Origin: Enhydrobacter sp.
GTDB lineage: Bacteria; Pseudomonadota; Alphaproteobacteria; Reyranellales; Reyranellaceae
Length of the DNA stretch: 64,000 bases
Assembly: GCA_026126105.1 (NCBI GenBank)
Contig: JAHCJV010000007.1
Location: forward strand, 45,912-109,911
Direction of reading: 5' to 3'
Shown: piece after piece, positions 21,168 to 29,074 of the stretch
Numbering within the stretch: the first letter of the stretch is position 1
Layout: the number at the start of each line of letters is the position of its first letter
Notes under the pieces: generated by a model
What the model was told of the DNA's origin: nothing
The model's database searches: none
Seen by the model: only the letters and a program-made list of their open reading frames with translations
Made by a program: the position numbers and the translations under genes

Positions 21168-22376
21168 ATGGCGGGGTGGCTTCGATCTCTCTTCGGCGGC
21201 GAGCGCAAGGGTGTCACTGACATCACGGCGTTGCTCGACGTCGGCTCACAGACCGCGGCCGGCATCATGGCATCACCGACGCGCGCGATGCGATGCGTCC
21301 CGGTCTATGCCGGGGTCCGCGTCATCAGCGAGACCGTCGGCAGCCTGCCGCTGCACCTCTACAAGCGGCGCGGCGATGGCGGGAAGGATCGCGCCAGCAA
21401 CCACAAGCTCTATCGACTGCTGCATGACAGGCCGAACGCCTGGACATCGGCGACCGAATTCATCATGCAGCTGCAGAAGGATGCGCTGCTCGAGGGCGGT
21501 GGTTACGCGCTGGCGAACCGTTCCGGTGACCGCATCGTCGAGCTGATCAGGCTGCCAGCCTCGACGGTCCGCATGGAAACCGAGGCGGCGACGATGGAGC
21601 CGAAATACGTCGTCACGTTGCGCGACGGCAAGCAGCGGACCTATCCGTGGCAGGACATCCTGCACGTTCCCGCGCTCGACGGCCTCTCACCGGTGAAGCA
21701 GGCCAGCGAGGCGATCGGTCTCTGCATGGCGATGGAGTCGCATGCAGCCAGGCTGTTCGGCCGCGGGGCCCGTCCGAGCGGTGTCCTGAAGCTGAAATCG
21801 AAACTCAGCGATCCGGCCTACGAGCGCCTGAAGAAGTCATGGAGCGCGAACCATGGCGGCGACGGCAGCGGCGGCACCGCGATCCTCGAGGATGGCGTCG
21901 ACTGGCAGCAGCTCACGCTGACCTGCGTCGATGCGCAATTCCTGGAGCTGCGATCGTTTCAGGTCGTCGAGATCGCGCGGGCACTGCGGGTGCCGCCGAC
22001 GCTGCTGATGGACTTCGGCCGCGCGACCTGGGGCAACGCGGCGGAGATGGCGCAGAACTTCCTCACCTATGGCGTGATGCCCTGGCTGAAGCTCTGGCAG
22101 GGCGCCATCACGCGGCTGCTGCCCGAAGAGGAGCGGGCCGACTATTTCGCCGAGTTCCTGGTCGACGATCTCGTGAAGGCCGACATCGCCGCGCGCTTCA
22201 CGGCGTACGCCCAAGCCGTGACGAACGGGATCCTCAACCCCAACGAGGTCCGCGCGATGGAGAACCGGGCGCCCTACGAAGGCGGCGAAGAATTCCGGTT
22301 GCCCATGAACACCGAAGCGCCGCTGCAGACCGAACCGACGCCGCGGCCGCGTCCGAAACCGAGGGCCGTAGCATGA
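21168..22376 (+). CDS. HK97-family portal protein
   Basis: 402 residues. It forms the dodecameric vertex ring through which DNA enters the capsid. Family features: RAMRCVPVYAGVRVISETVG, SLPLHLYKRRGDGG, LLHDRPNAWTSATEF, VEIARALRVPPTLLMD (the RVPP stretch is typical) and GVMPWLKLWQ. Length fits the family. It opens the head operon and overlaps the protease by 4 bp (ATGA). No terminase gene precedes it, unlike the canonical order. Confidence 0.95.
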   Translation: MAGWLRSLFGGERKGVTDITALLDVGSQTAAGIMASPTRAMRCVPVYAGVRVISETVGSLPLHLYKRRGDGGKDRASNHKLYRLLHDRPNAWTSATEFIMQLQKDALLEGGGYALANRSGDRIVELIRLPASTVRMETEAATMEPKYVVTLRDGKQRTYPWQDILHVPALDGLSPVKQASEAIGLCMAMESHAARLFGRGARPSGVLKLKSKLSDPAYERLKKSWSANHGGDGSGGTAILEDGVDWQQLTLTCVDAQFLELRSFQVVEIARALRVPPTLLMDFGRATWGNAAEMAQNFLTYGVMPWLKLWQGAITRLLPEEERADYFAEFLVDDLVKADIAARFTAYAQAVTNGILNPNEVRAMENRAPYEGGEEFRLPMNTEAPLQTEPTPRPRPKPRAVA

Positions 22377-22906
22377 GCACCGAAACCGGCTTCTCGCTGG
22401 AGCTCGACACGAAGGCGGTCAACGCCGAAGGCGAGTTCGAAGGCTACGGCAGCGTCTTCAACAATGAGGACTACGGCCGCGACGTCATGGTCGCCGGCGC
22501 CTTCACGAAGAGCCTGGCCCGTCGGCCGGCCGGCAAGGTCAAGCTGCTGCGCCAGCACTACAGCGATGAGCCGATCGGCGTATGGCTCGACCTGGTCGAG
22601 GACAGCAAAGGCCTCAAGGGGCGCGGCAAGCTGATCCTCGACACCGTGAAGGGGCGCGAGACTCACGCCCTGATGCGCGCCGGTGCACTCGACGGACTGT
22701 CGATTGGTTTCCGTACCCTCAAGGATCGCTTCGATCGGCAGAAGGGCATCCGCTACGTCGAGGAGGTCGATCTCGTTGAGATCAGCGTCGTGACATTTCC
22801 CGCGAATCCGAAAGCCGTCGTCTCGGCGGTCAAGCATCACGCCGACGTGGCGAGCGCGCGGGCGTTCGCAGCGGCAATCACTCGCATGACGGAGGCTCTT
22901 CGATGA
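22373..22906 (+). CDS. HK97-family prohead maturation protease
   Basis: 177 residues. Serine protease of the assemblin-like fold that cleaves the capsid delta domain. It shows FEGYGSVFNNEDYGRDVMV near the N-terminus, the likely catalytic His in LLRQHYSDEPIG, the nucleophile Ser in ALDGLSIGF, and VEISVVTFPANPKA. It sits between portal and capsid with 4-bp overlaps on each side. Confidence 0.94.
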   Translation: MSTETGFSLELDTKAVNAEGEFEGYGSVFNNEDYGRDVMVAGAFTKSLARRPAGKVKLLRQHYSDEPIGVWLDLVEDSKGLKGRGKLILDTVKGRETHALMRAGALDGLSIGFRTLKDRFDRQKGIRYVEEVDLVEISVVTFPANPKAVVSAVKHHADVASARAFAAAITRMTEALR

Positions 22907-24063
22907 CTGCGCAGTTCCGCAACTATCTCGCCAACCCGCTGGAGACGAAGGCAGAGGGCGACGACGCCGATCCCATCAAGGCCCTGGAGGCGCTCGGCGG
23001 CGTCATCAACACCAAGCTCGAGGGCTTCGCCGGCGAGCTGAAGAAGATCGGTGACCGCGTCGATACCGAGATCGCCAAGCGCAATCGTCCCGGCACCGAG
23101 ACGAAGGAGGAAGGCAGCGAGGTCGAGACGAAGGCCTTCACCGTGTTCCTGCGCAAGGGGCGCGAGGCCCTGGCATCGGACGAGGTCAAGGCGCTGCGGG
23201 TATCCGACGACACGCAGGGCGGCTATCTGGCGCCGGCCGAATTCTCCGCCGAAATCGACAAAAACCTGGTGCAGTTCTCGCCGGTGCGCGAGGCGGCCCG
23301 CGTCGGACCGACCAGCTCGGGGTCTGTCATCATCCCGCGCCGCACCGGCAAGCCGACCGGCTATTGGGTTGGCGAGACCGAAACCCGCACGGCGACGCAG
23401 TCCGCTTACGGCCAGGTCGAAATCCCGGTGGACGAAATGGCCTGCTATGTCGACGTGTCCAACAAGCTGCTCGAGGATGCCGCGGTCGACGTCGGTGCCG
23501 AAGTCGCCTTCGATCTCGCCGAGGAATTCGGCCGTCTGGAGGGTGCGTCGTTCGTTGCCGGCGACGGCGTGAAGAAGCCGCTCGGCTTCATGTCCGACAC
23601 CAACGTCGCATACACCCCATCGGGCAGCGCTTCGGTGATCGCCGATGCCGACGGCGGCGTCGATGGTCTGATCGATCTCATGTACGCAATGCATCCCTTC
23701 TACCGCAGCCGCGGCGTCTGGATGGCGAACGGGACCACGATCGGCAAGCTTCGCAAGCTGAAGGACGCCGACAAGAATTACATCTGGCAGAAGTCGATTC
23801 AGGAGGGCCAGCCTGACACGCTGCTGGGCCGGCCGATCATCGAGGCGCCCGACATGCCCGACATCAGCGGCGGCACCTATCCGCTTGTGTTCGGCGACTT
23901 CGGCATCGCTTACCGCATCTATGATCGTGTCGGAATGTCGATCCTGCGTGATCCCTACACGCAGGCGACCAGCGGTCTCGTCCGCTTCCACGCCCGCAAG
24001 CGCGTCGGCGGCCGTCTCGTCCGCCCCGAGGCCATCCGCAAGCTGAAGATCGGCACGAGCTGA
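22903..24063 (+). CDS. HK97-type major capsid protein
   Basis: 386 residues. Residues 1-105 are charged and helical (a delta/scaffold domain removed by the protease), followed by the capsid fold: DTQGGYLAPAEFSAEI, SVIIPRRTGKPTGYWVGE, ACYVDVSNKLLEDA, VAGDGVKKPLGFM and LLGRPIIEAPDMP. This matches phage HK97 gp5 relatives. The expected cleavage is near residue 100 (inference). A strong GC-rich hairpin follows the gene. Confidence 0.95.
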   Translation: MTAQFRNYLANPLETKAEGDDADPIKALEALGGVINTKLEGFAGELKKIGDRVDTEIAKRNRPGTETKEEGSEVETKAFTVFLRKGREALASDEVKALRVSDDTQGGYLAPAEFSAEIDKNLVQFSPVREAARVGPTSSGSVIIPRRTGKPTGYWVGETETRTATQSAYGQVEIPVDEMACYVDVSNKLLEDAAVDVGAEVAFDLAEEFGRLEGASFVAGDGVKKPLGFMSDTNVAYTPSGSASVIADADGGVDGLIDLMYAMHPFYRSRGVWMANGTTIGKLRKLKDADKNYIWQKSIQEGQPDTLLGRPIIEAPDMPDISGGTYPLVFGDFGIAYRIYDRVGMSILRDPYTQATSGLVRFHARKRVGGRLVRPEAIRKLKIGTS

Positions 24064-24071
24064 TCGCGGCC

Positions 24072-24101
24072 TGGCCGGCGCGTCCGACCGCGCGCCGGCC
24101 A
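24072..24101. terminator. GC-rich hairpin after the capsid gene
   Basis: TGGCCGGCGCG (24072-24082) pairs perfectly with CGCGCCGGCCA (24091-24101), an 11-bp stem with an 8-nt loop. No U-run follows, so it is more likely an attenuator or mRNA-stabilising structure that favours capsid expression than a full terminator. Confidence 0.5.
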
Positions 24102-24130
24102 CCTCTTCACCCAACGAACCGGAGACCTGA

Positions 24131-24562
24131 ATGCGCGACCTTCACAACAACATCTATCCCAAGCGAGGCCTCAGCCCGGTTGCGGCCGGCACCGACAACA
24201 CGGCGATGGTCAGTCAGATCGTCGATCGCCAAGGCTTCGACTCCGTCGAGTTCGTCATGATGATCGGCGCTAACACCGACGCCGACGCAACCTTCGCTGT
24301 GCTGTTCGAGGAGAGCGACGACAGCGGCATGAGCGGCGCGAACGCCGTCGCCGACTCCGACCTGTTAGGCACCGAGGCGCAAGCCGGCTTCACGTTCGAC
24401 GACGACAACGAGTGCCGCAAGATCGGCTACGTCGGCAACAAGCGTTACTGCCGCGTCACCGTGACGCCGACCGGCAACAACAGCGGCAACATCTTCTTGG
24501 CGGCACTCTGGATCCTGGGTCATCCGAATTCCCGCCCGACGGCAAATCCTCCTGCCTCCTGA
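24131..24562 (+). CDS. Putative capsid-associated protein (decoration-like position)
   Basis: 143 residues, acidic, beta-rich: VDRQGFDSVEFVMMIGANTD, FAVLFEESDDSG, KRYCRVTVTPTGNN. Small proteins of this type follow the major capsid gene in many siphovirus head operons. No enzyme motif is present. It begins with a good GGAGACC ribosome site after the hairpin, and its stop overlaps the next start. A decoration or stabilising role is inferred from position only. Confidence 0.5.
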   Translation: MRDLHNNIYPKRGLSPVAAGTDNTAMVSQIVDRQGFDSVEFVMMIGANTDADATFAVLFEESDDSGMSGANAVADSDLLGTEAQAGFTFDDDNECRKIGYVGNKRYCRVTVTPTGNNSGNIFLAALWILGHPNSRPTANPPAS

Positions 24563-25233
24563 TGTCTGACGGTCCGATCTTCACGGTACTAACGCCGGCC
24601 GCTACTGCGGCCGCGCGCCGGCTGACCACGGCGGCCAAGGTGCAGGCGCTGCTGTTCGGCGGTGCCACCACCGATACGGCGTTGCTCGAGGCGCTGATCG
24701 ATCGCGCATCGGCAATGGCCGCGGCCTACTGCAACCTCGCCCGCGACGCCGCTGGACTGCCGCCAACCTTCAGCCGGGAGGTCTGTCGCGCAACGTGGCG
24801 CCCTGGCATGGCGGCGCGCACCGGCTCGCTGATGATGCCGTGGCGCTACCCGATTACCGCGATCGGGCCCGTCGTCGCTGATGGCGTCACGCTCCAGGCG
24901 GCGGACTACGGCATGCGGGGCGCCAGCCTGGAGCGACTCGATAGCGATGGCGCGCTCAGCACATGGCCGGCGGCTGGCATCGTTGTCGACTTCACGGCGG
25001 GGTGGCCAATCCCAGAACCGGACGCGGTGCCGTCGGAGATCGAGGTGGCCGTGATCGATCAGGTCAAGGCGATGTACCAAGGGCGACGGCGCGACCCGGC
25101 CTTGAGGTCGGAGACGACCGACGGAGTCGGCTCGGCCTCCTATTCGGTGGCGGGCGGCGACAGCATCGGCCGCAGCGGTTTGCTGCTGTCCGTCGAGGCA
25201 ACCCTTGACGCATACCGCTCGATCGCTGTGTGA
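24562..25233 (+). CDS. Head-tail connector (gp6/phiE125 gp8-like)
   Basis: 223 residues. An N-terminal all-helical part with residues such as AAKVQALLFGG and LLEALIDRASAMAAAYCNL is followed by a beta region including PITAIGPVV and GIVVDFTAGWP, then a helix (EVAVIDQVKAMYQGRR). This is the layout of HK97 gp6-like adaptor proteins that bind under the portal ring. The start at 24562 overlaps the previous stop (TGATG). It overlaps the HNH gene start. Confidence 0.75.
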   Translation: MSDGPIFTVLTPAATAAARRLTTAAKVQALLFGGATTDTALLEALIDRASAMAAAYCNLARDAAGLPPTFSREVCRATWRPGMAARTGSLMMPWRYPITAIGPVVADGVTLQAADYGMRGASLERLDSDGALSTWPAAGIVVDFTAGWPIPEPDAVPSEIEVAVIDQVKAMYQGRRRDPALRSETTDGVGSASYSVAGGDSIGRSGLLLSVEATLDAYRSIAV

Positions 25234-25601
25234 GCGATTCCTTCTATCGCACGGCACGTTGGAAGGCGCTCAGCGCCGCGGTCATCAAGCGCGACCCGGT
25301 GTGCGCTACACCTGGCTGCGGCCGTCCGTCGACGCGTGCCGACCATCGGCAGCCACGGGCGCTAGGCGGGCCCGACACGATGGAGAACCTGCGAGGCACC
25401 TGTGAGAGCTGCCACAACAGACGCAGCGCGCGAGGCAATGCGCCGCTGCAGGCCATAGGATGCCACCTTGACGGCACGCCGCGCGACCCCGGGCACGCCT
25501 GGCTGACCGGCGAGACCCCCGGGGCGGGGTCGAAACTTTCCCCTGGGGAGAAGCGACCGCGTGGGGCTCGAATTTCCACTAAGTTTCCGAAGAGGCAGTA
25601 A
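25230..25601 (+). CDS. HNH endonuclease
   Basis: 123 residues with a GTG start. A zinc-binding HNH fold is evident: C25 and C30, ADHRQPRALGG with His39, N53 in MENLRGTC, and C58-x2-C61-H62-N63. HNH proteins next to the large terminase are required for DNA cleavage and packaging in several HK97-like and cos-type phages. The last base of its stop is the first base of the terminase start. Confidence 0.9.
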   Translation: MSDSFYRTARWKALSAAVIKRDPVCATPGCGRPSTRADHRQPRALGGPDTMENLRGTCESCHNRRSARGNAPLQAIGCHLDGTPRDPGHAWLTGETPGAGSKLSPGEKRPRGARISTKFPKRQ

Positions 25602-27256
25602 TGGGCCTGCGGGGACCGGGCGCCGTCGCGGCCCGGCGCAGGAAGGGCGAGGAGCCGCCGCAGGAACCGCCCGCCGCGCACCCTTGGGAGGCGCCTGGCC
25701 TGTCGCGCGCCGAGCGGGTCTGCCGCTTCGTCGAGTCGCTGCCGGTGACCAGCGGCGGGCTGGCCGGGACGCGGTTCAAGCTGCGGACATTCCAGCGCCG
25801 CATTATCGGCCGCATCTACAAGACCAGCCGGACCGGCCGGCGAGCGGTGCGCACGGCCGTGCTTTCGATGGCCCGGAAGAACGGCAAGACCGATCTCGCT
25901 GCCCGCCTGGCTCTCTGCCATATCGCGGGCCCGGAAGCTGAGGAGCGCGGCGAGGTCTACAGCGCGGCCAACGACCGGTTTCAGGCCGGCCGCACCTTCT
26001 CGGAAATCTGCGCCATCATCACCCGGACGCCCTGGCTGGTGGCACGGGTATCGATCCGGCGCCACTCCAAGGAGCTGGAAGACCTCGAGATCGCCGGCGG
26101 CACCGGCACGACCTATGCCGCCTTGTCGGCCGACACCGCGACCAAGCACGGCCTGTCGCCATCGTTCGTGGTTTACGATGAGTATGGGCAAGCGACGTCG
26201 AGCGACCTGTTCGACGTGCTGGACACCGCCATGGGCGCCCGTGCCGAGCCGCTCATGCTCGTGATCTCGACGCAGGCGGCACGCGACGAGGCGCCACTAT
26301 CGCAGCTGATCGATTACGGACTCCGGGTGGAGCGCGGCGAGGTCGACGATCCCAGCTTCTACCTGGCGCTGTTCACGGCACCGCCCGACGCCGACCCTTG
26401 GGACCCCAAGACCTGGAAGCTCGCCAACCCCGCATTGGGCGATTTCCGGTCCCTCGACGACGTCAAGCGAATGGCGCTGCAGGCGCAACGCATGCCGAGC
26501 CGCGCGGCATCGTTCCGAAACCTGATCCTCAATCAGCGCGTCGATACCGTCGCGCAATTCCTGTCGGCCGCGGTGTGGAAGCCATGCGGCGAAGCCGTCG
26601 ACGTCGACCACCTCAAGGGCCGGCGGTGCTTCGCCGGACTCGATCTCAGCGCCAGCCGCGATCTCACCGCCCTGGTGCTGGCATTCGAGGATGACGACGG
26701 GTCCTTCGATGCGCTGCCGTTCTTCTGGCTGCCGTCCGACGATCTCCGCGAGCGCGAGGATAGCGACCGCGTGCCCTATGTCCGCTGGCGCGACGAGGGC
26801 TACCTCCAGACCAGCCCGGGCAAGACGATCGACCCCGAGATCGTCGCCCGCAAGATCGCCGAGTTGCATGGCGAGTATCAAATCGAGGCCTTGGCCTACG
26901 ACCGCTGGCGTATCGAGGATCTCCGCCGGCAGCTCGACGCGATAGGCTGCGATGTCGAGCTCGTCCCGCACGGCCAGGGCTTCAAGGATATGTCGCCGTC
27001 GATCGATGTTCTCGAGCGCTTCATTTTCGAGACGAGGCTGCGTCACGGCAATCACCCCGTGCTGACCTGGTGCGCAGCCAACGCGAAAACGGCCAGCGAT
27101 CCGGCCGGTAACCGCAAGCTCGACAAGCAAAAATCGACCGGGCGCATCGACGGCCTGGTCGCCCTGACGATGGCGATCGGCCGCGCCGCCAGCGGCATCA
27201 GCTCGAGGTCGGTTTACGAAGGCGACGACCGCGCCGACGGCCTGCTGGTCATCTGA
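25601..27256 (+). CDS. terL: Terminase large subunit
   Basis: 551 residues. Packaging motor ATPase plus nuclease. Walker A-like SMARKNGKT (89-97), Walker B VVYDEYGQ with D193/E194, a coupling region near LVISTQA, and the RNase H-like nuclease domain starting CFAGLDLSASRDLTALVL, then LAYDRW and GRIDGLVALTMAIG near the C-terminus. Family length is normal. No small terminase gene was recognised, although the N-terminus MGLRGPGAVAARRRK resembles small-subunit starts. It lies after the capsid genes, not before the portal as in HK97. Confidence 0.95.
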   Translation: MGLRGPGAVAARRRKGEEPPQEPPAAHPWEAPGLSRAERVCRFVESLPVTSGGLAGTRFKLRTFQRRIIGRIYKTSRTGRRAVRTAVLSMARKNGKTDLAARLALCHIAGPEAEERGEVYSAANDRFQAGRTFSEICAIITRTPWLVARVSIRRHSKELEDLEIAGGTGTTYAALSADTATKHGLSPSFVVYDEYGQATSSDLFDVLDTAMGARAEPLMLVISTQAARDEAPLSQLIDYGLRVERGEVDDPSFYLALFTAPPDADPWDPKTWKLANPALGDFRSLDDVKRMALQAQRMPSRAASFRNLILNQRVDTVAQFLSAAVWKPCGEAVDVDHLKGRRCFAGLDLSASRDLTALVLAFEDDDGSFDALPFFWLPSDDLREREDSDRVPYVRWRDEGYLQTSPGKTIDPEIVARKIAELHGEYQIEALAYDRWRIEDLRRQLDAIGCDVELVPHGQGFKDMSPSIDVLERFIFETRLRHGNHPVLTWCAANAKTASDPAGNRKLDKQKSTGRIDGLVALTMAIGRAASGISSRSVYEGDDRADGLLVI

Positions 27257-27291
27257 TCAGCGAGCGGCGAAGAGCGGAAAACACCGGCGAT

Positions 27292-27325
27292 ACTGAATGC
27301 GCCCGCGCTGCCGCCTTCCGTTGAC
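27292..27325 (+). promoter_or_regulatory. 34-bp motif upstream of the head-closure gene (copy B)
   Basis: Same ACTGAA / CCCGCGC / GTTGAC layout as 21105-21138, here in the 124-bp gap between terminase and the next gene. It divides the late region into two possible transcription units. Confidence 0.4.
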
Positions 27326-27380
27326 CGTGCGCGACCTTGCGCCTGAATGGTGACCCGGCACCGATGAGGAATGAACGCTG

Positions 27381-27758
27381 ATGGCGTCGAGCCTCGCATC
27401 AAATGCAGCCAACATGATCGCGCGCAAGGGCAAGACGATCGTTTGGACCCGCGCATCCCGCACGACAAGCGCGACCCCGTGGGCCGCTGGTCCGGCGGTG
27501 CTCGATAGCTACACCTTCAAGGGCAGGATAACCGGCGTCGCGGCGCAGTACATGACCGACGCCACGATTCTGGCGAGCGACCTGATGGTCACTGCCGGAA
27601 CGAAGGCCACCGATGCAGACGGCGCCATCGTCGATCTTGCGCCCCGGATGGGCGACACGCTGCGGATAGACGGCGTGGACCGAGCCATCAAACGGATCGT
27701 TCCGGCAGCGGATGACAACGGCGCCGTCGCCGTCGTCCGCATGTTCGTCGCGTCCTAA
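27381..27758 (+). CDS. Putative head-closure/joining protein
   Basis: 125 residues, beta-rich, with VLDSYTFKGRITGVAAQYM, ASDLMVTAGTKATDADG and GDTLRIDGVDRAIKRI. Size, position after the connector and terminase, and beta content fit a head-completion (stopper) protein of siphoviruses. No direct family match is claimed. It starts after GAGGAATG and its stop overlaps the zinc-finger gene start. Confidence 0.5.
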   Translation: MASSLASNAANMIARKGKTIVWTRASRTTSATPWAAGPAVLDSYTFKGRITGVAAQYMTDATILASDLMVTAGTKATDADGAIVDLAPRMGDTLRIDGVDRAIKRIVPAADDNGAVAVVRMFVAS

Positions 27759-28678
27759 TGGCGAAGCCGAAGCGCAAGCGCAAAGAACGCGCCGAGCGGC
27801 TGCATCGCGAGCCGATCGTGCGCCGGGTGTCGGAGCTGCTTTTGACGGGGGAGCCGACTCCCTGGCGGTGGACGAGCGAAGCGCGGCGCGGGTTGCGCGC
27901 CGGCATGTGCCTCGAGGGGATGCCCTGGCATGCCGCCGACAAGCGCGCCGACGATATCGTCCGCCTCGCGCGCCATCGCATCGGCCTGTCGAGGTGTCCA
28001 ACTTGGACAGAGGCCCAAGGCGACGTGCCGCAGGAGCGTGAGTATTTCTATTGCGCGGGTTGCGGCGGCTACATGCACGGCCACGACAGGCCGTGGTGTT
28101 CGCGAGATTGTCAGCTCGTCCTGCGGGAGCGTCGATACAGGGTGTCCGGCAGAGGTGACGAATTGGCCCGCCTGCATGCGCTCCGCGTCATCCTGACGGG
28201 CAGCGCCAAGGCCGCTCAGCGAAGTTGCGAGAACTGCGACCGGCTCATCGCTCATCAGGCGAGGTCCGACCGCTATTGCAGCCAAGCCTGTCGCGAAGCG
28301 CAGTGCTACCATCCCCGCGCTTCCCGCGCGTGCGATATCTGCGGAACAGACTACCATCCGCATCCTCGCTCCACCTCCCAGTTTTGCAGCGACAGATGCG
28401 CCGCCGAAGGCAAACTCCGGTGCGAGCGCGTGCGCCATGGCCGGCCTGCCCAGCCCGATTACACGCGCCGATGCGTAATCTGCAGCGGCACATTCCAAGG
28501 CCGGGCGCGCACTGCGATGACCTGCAGCGAGGATTGCCGCGCCGAAAAGGCGCGGCGGAAGGCGAGAGCGCACCACGAAGCCAAAAAGCAGCAGCTGGCG
28601 GCCCACACCTCCACGACTGAAACGCCAGCCTCGCGCGGGCCCGTGCATCAAGTCACGGCCCTTGAAGGAGCCGCATGA
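27758..28678 (+). CDS. Protein with four CxxC...C-x3-C zinc fingers, inside the head operon
   Basis: 306 residues. A basic N-terminus (MAKPKRKRKERAERLHR) is followed by four zinc-finger units of the form C-x2-C-x11-14-C-x3-C: C99/C102/C114/C118, C157/C160/C174/C178, C192/C195/C210/C214 and C239/C242/C256/C260. Three of the four end with CS and all keep the C-x3-C spacing, as in treble-clef or TRASH/FCS-like fingers. The C-terminus is a basic helix (RAEKARRKARAHHEAKKQQ). It is translationally coupled to both structural neighbours. Nucleic-acid or protein binding is likely; no function is known to me. It could act in packaging or in late regulation. Confidence 0.7.
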   Translation: MAKPKRKRKERAERLHREPIVRRVSELLLTGEPTPWRWTSEARRGLRAGMCLEGMPWHAADKRADDIVRLARHRIGLSRCPTWTEAQGDVPQEREYFYCAGCGGYMHGHDRPWCSRDCQLVLRERRYRVSGRGDELARLHALRVILTGSAKAAQRSCENCDRLIAHQARSDRYCSQACREAQCYHPRASRACDICGTDYHPHPRSTSQFCSDRCAAEGKLRCERVRHGRPAQPDYTRRCVICSGTFQGRARTAMTCSEDCRAEKARRKARAHHEAKKQQLAAHTSTTETPASRGPVHQVTALEGAA

Positions 28679-29070
28679 TGGCAGGGAAATTCAGCGCCGC
28701 CGTCTCCGATTGGGTGCGCAAGACCGAGATCGAACAAACCCGCATCGTGCATTCGGCTCTTCGCCGGCTGATCGAAGAGGCCACCCGTCCGCAGTCTGAA
28801 GGCGGCCACATGCCGGTTGAAACCGGCAGCCTCCGCAACTCTGTCGCGGTGTCGTTCGCGCCGGTAACCTACAATTTCATTACGAAGAAGTTCCGCGACC
28901 CGTCCGACGCTGTGAACAACGCCATCGCCAATGTCGAGATCGGCGAGACGGTCTACATCGGCTTCCGCGCGCCGTATGCGCACAAGGCGGAAGCGGAGTT
29001 CGGTTTCGCACGCCTGGCAGCCCAGCGGTGGCCGTTCATCGTCAAAGAAGCCGCGCAGAGCAAGAGGTAA
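28675..29070 (+). CDS. HK97 gp10-like neck/tail-completion protein
   Basis: 131 residues. The pattern MPVETGSLRNSVAVSF, then VYIGFRAPYAHKAEAEFGF and a final helix, is typical of the HK97 gp10 family that joins head and tail. It overlaps the zinc-finger gene by 4 bp, and its stop lies 4 bp before the tape-measure ATG. In canonical operons a tail-completion gene, the tail tube gene and chaperone genes would lie in between. Confidence 0.8.
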   Translation: MMAGKFSAAVSDWVRKTEIEQTRIVHSALRRLIEEATRPQSEGGHMPVETGSLRNSVAVSFAPVTYNFITKKFRDPSDAVNNAIANVEIGETVYIGFRAPYAHKAEAEFGFARLAAQRWPFIVKEAAQSKR

Positions 29071-29074
29071 TCCA

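Noticed and set aside
22837..24114. 425-codon antisense frame over the capsid gene
   Set aside because: Shadow of the capsid gene, which has unmistakable HK97 motifs and operon overlaps.
27755..28651. Antisense frame over the zinc-finger gene
   Set aside because: The sense strand keeps four regularly spaced Cys fingers and is coupled at both ends to structural genes.
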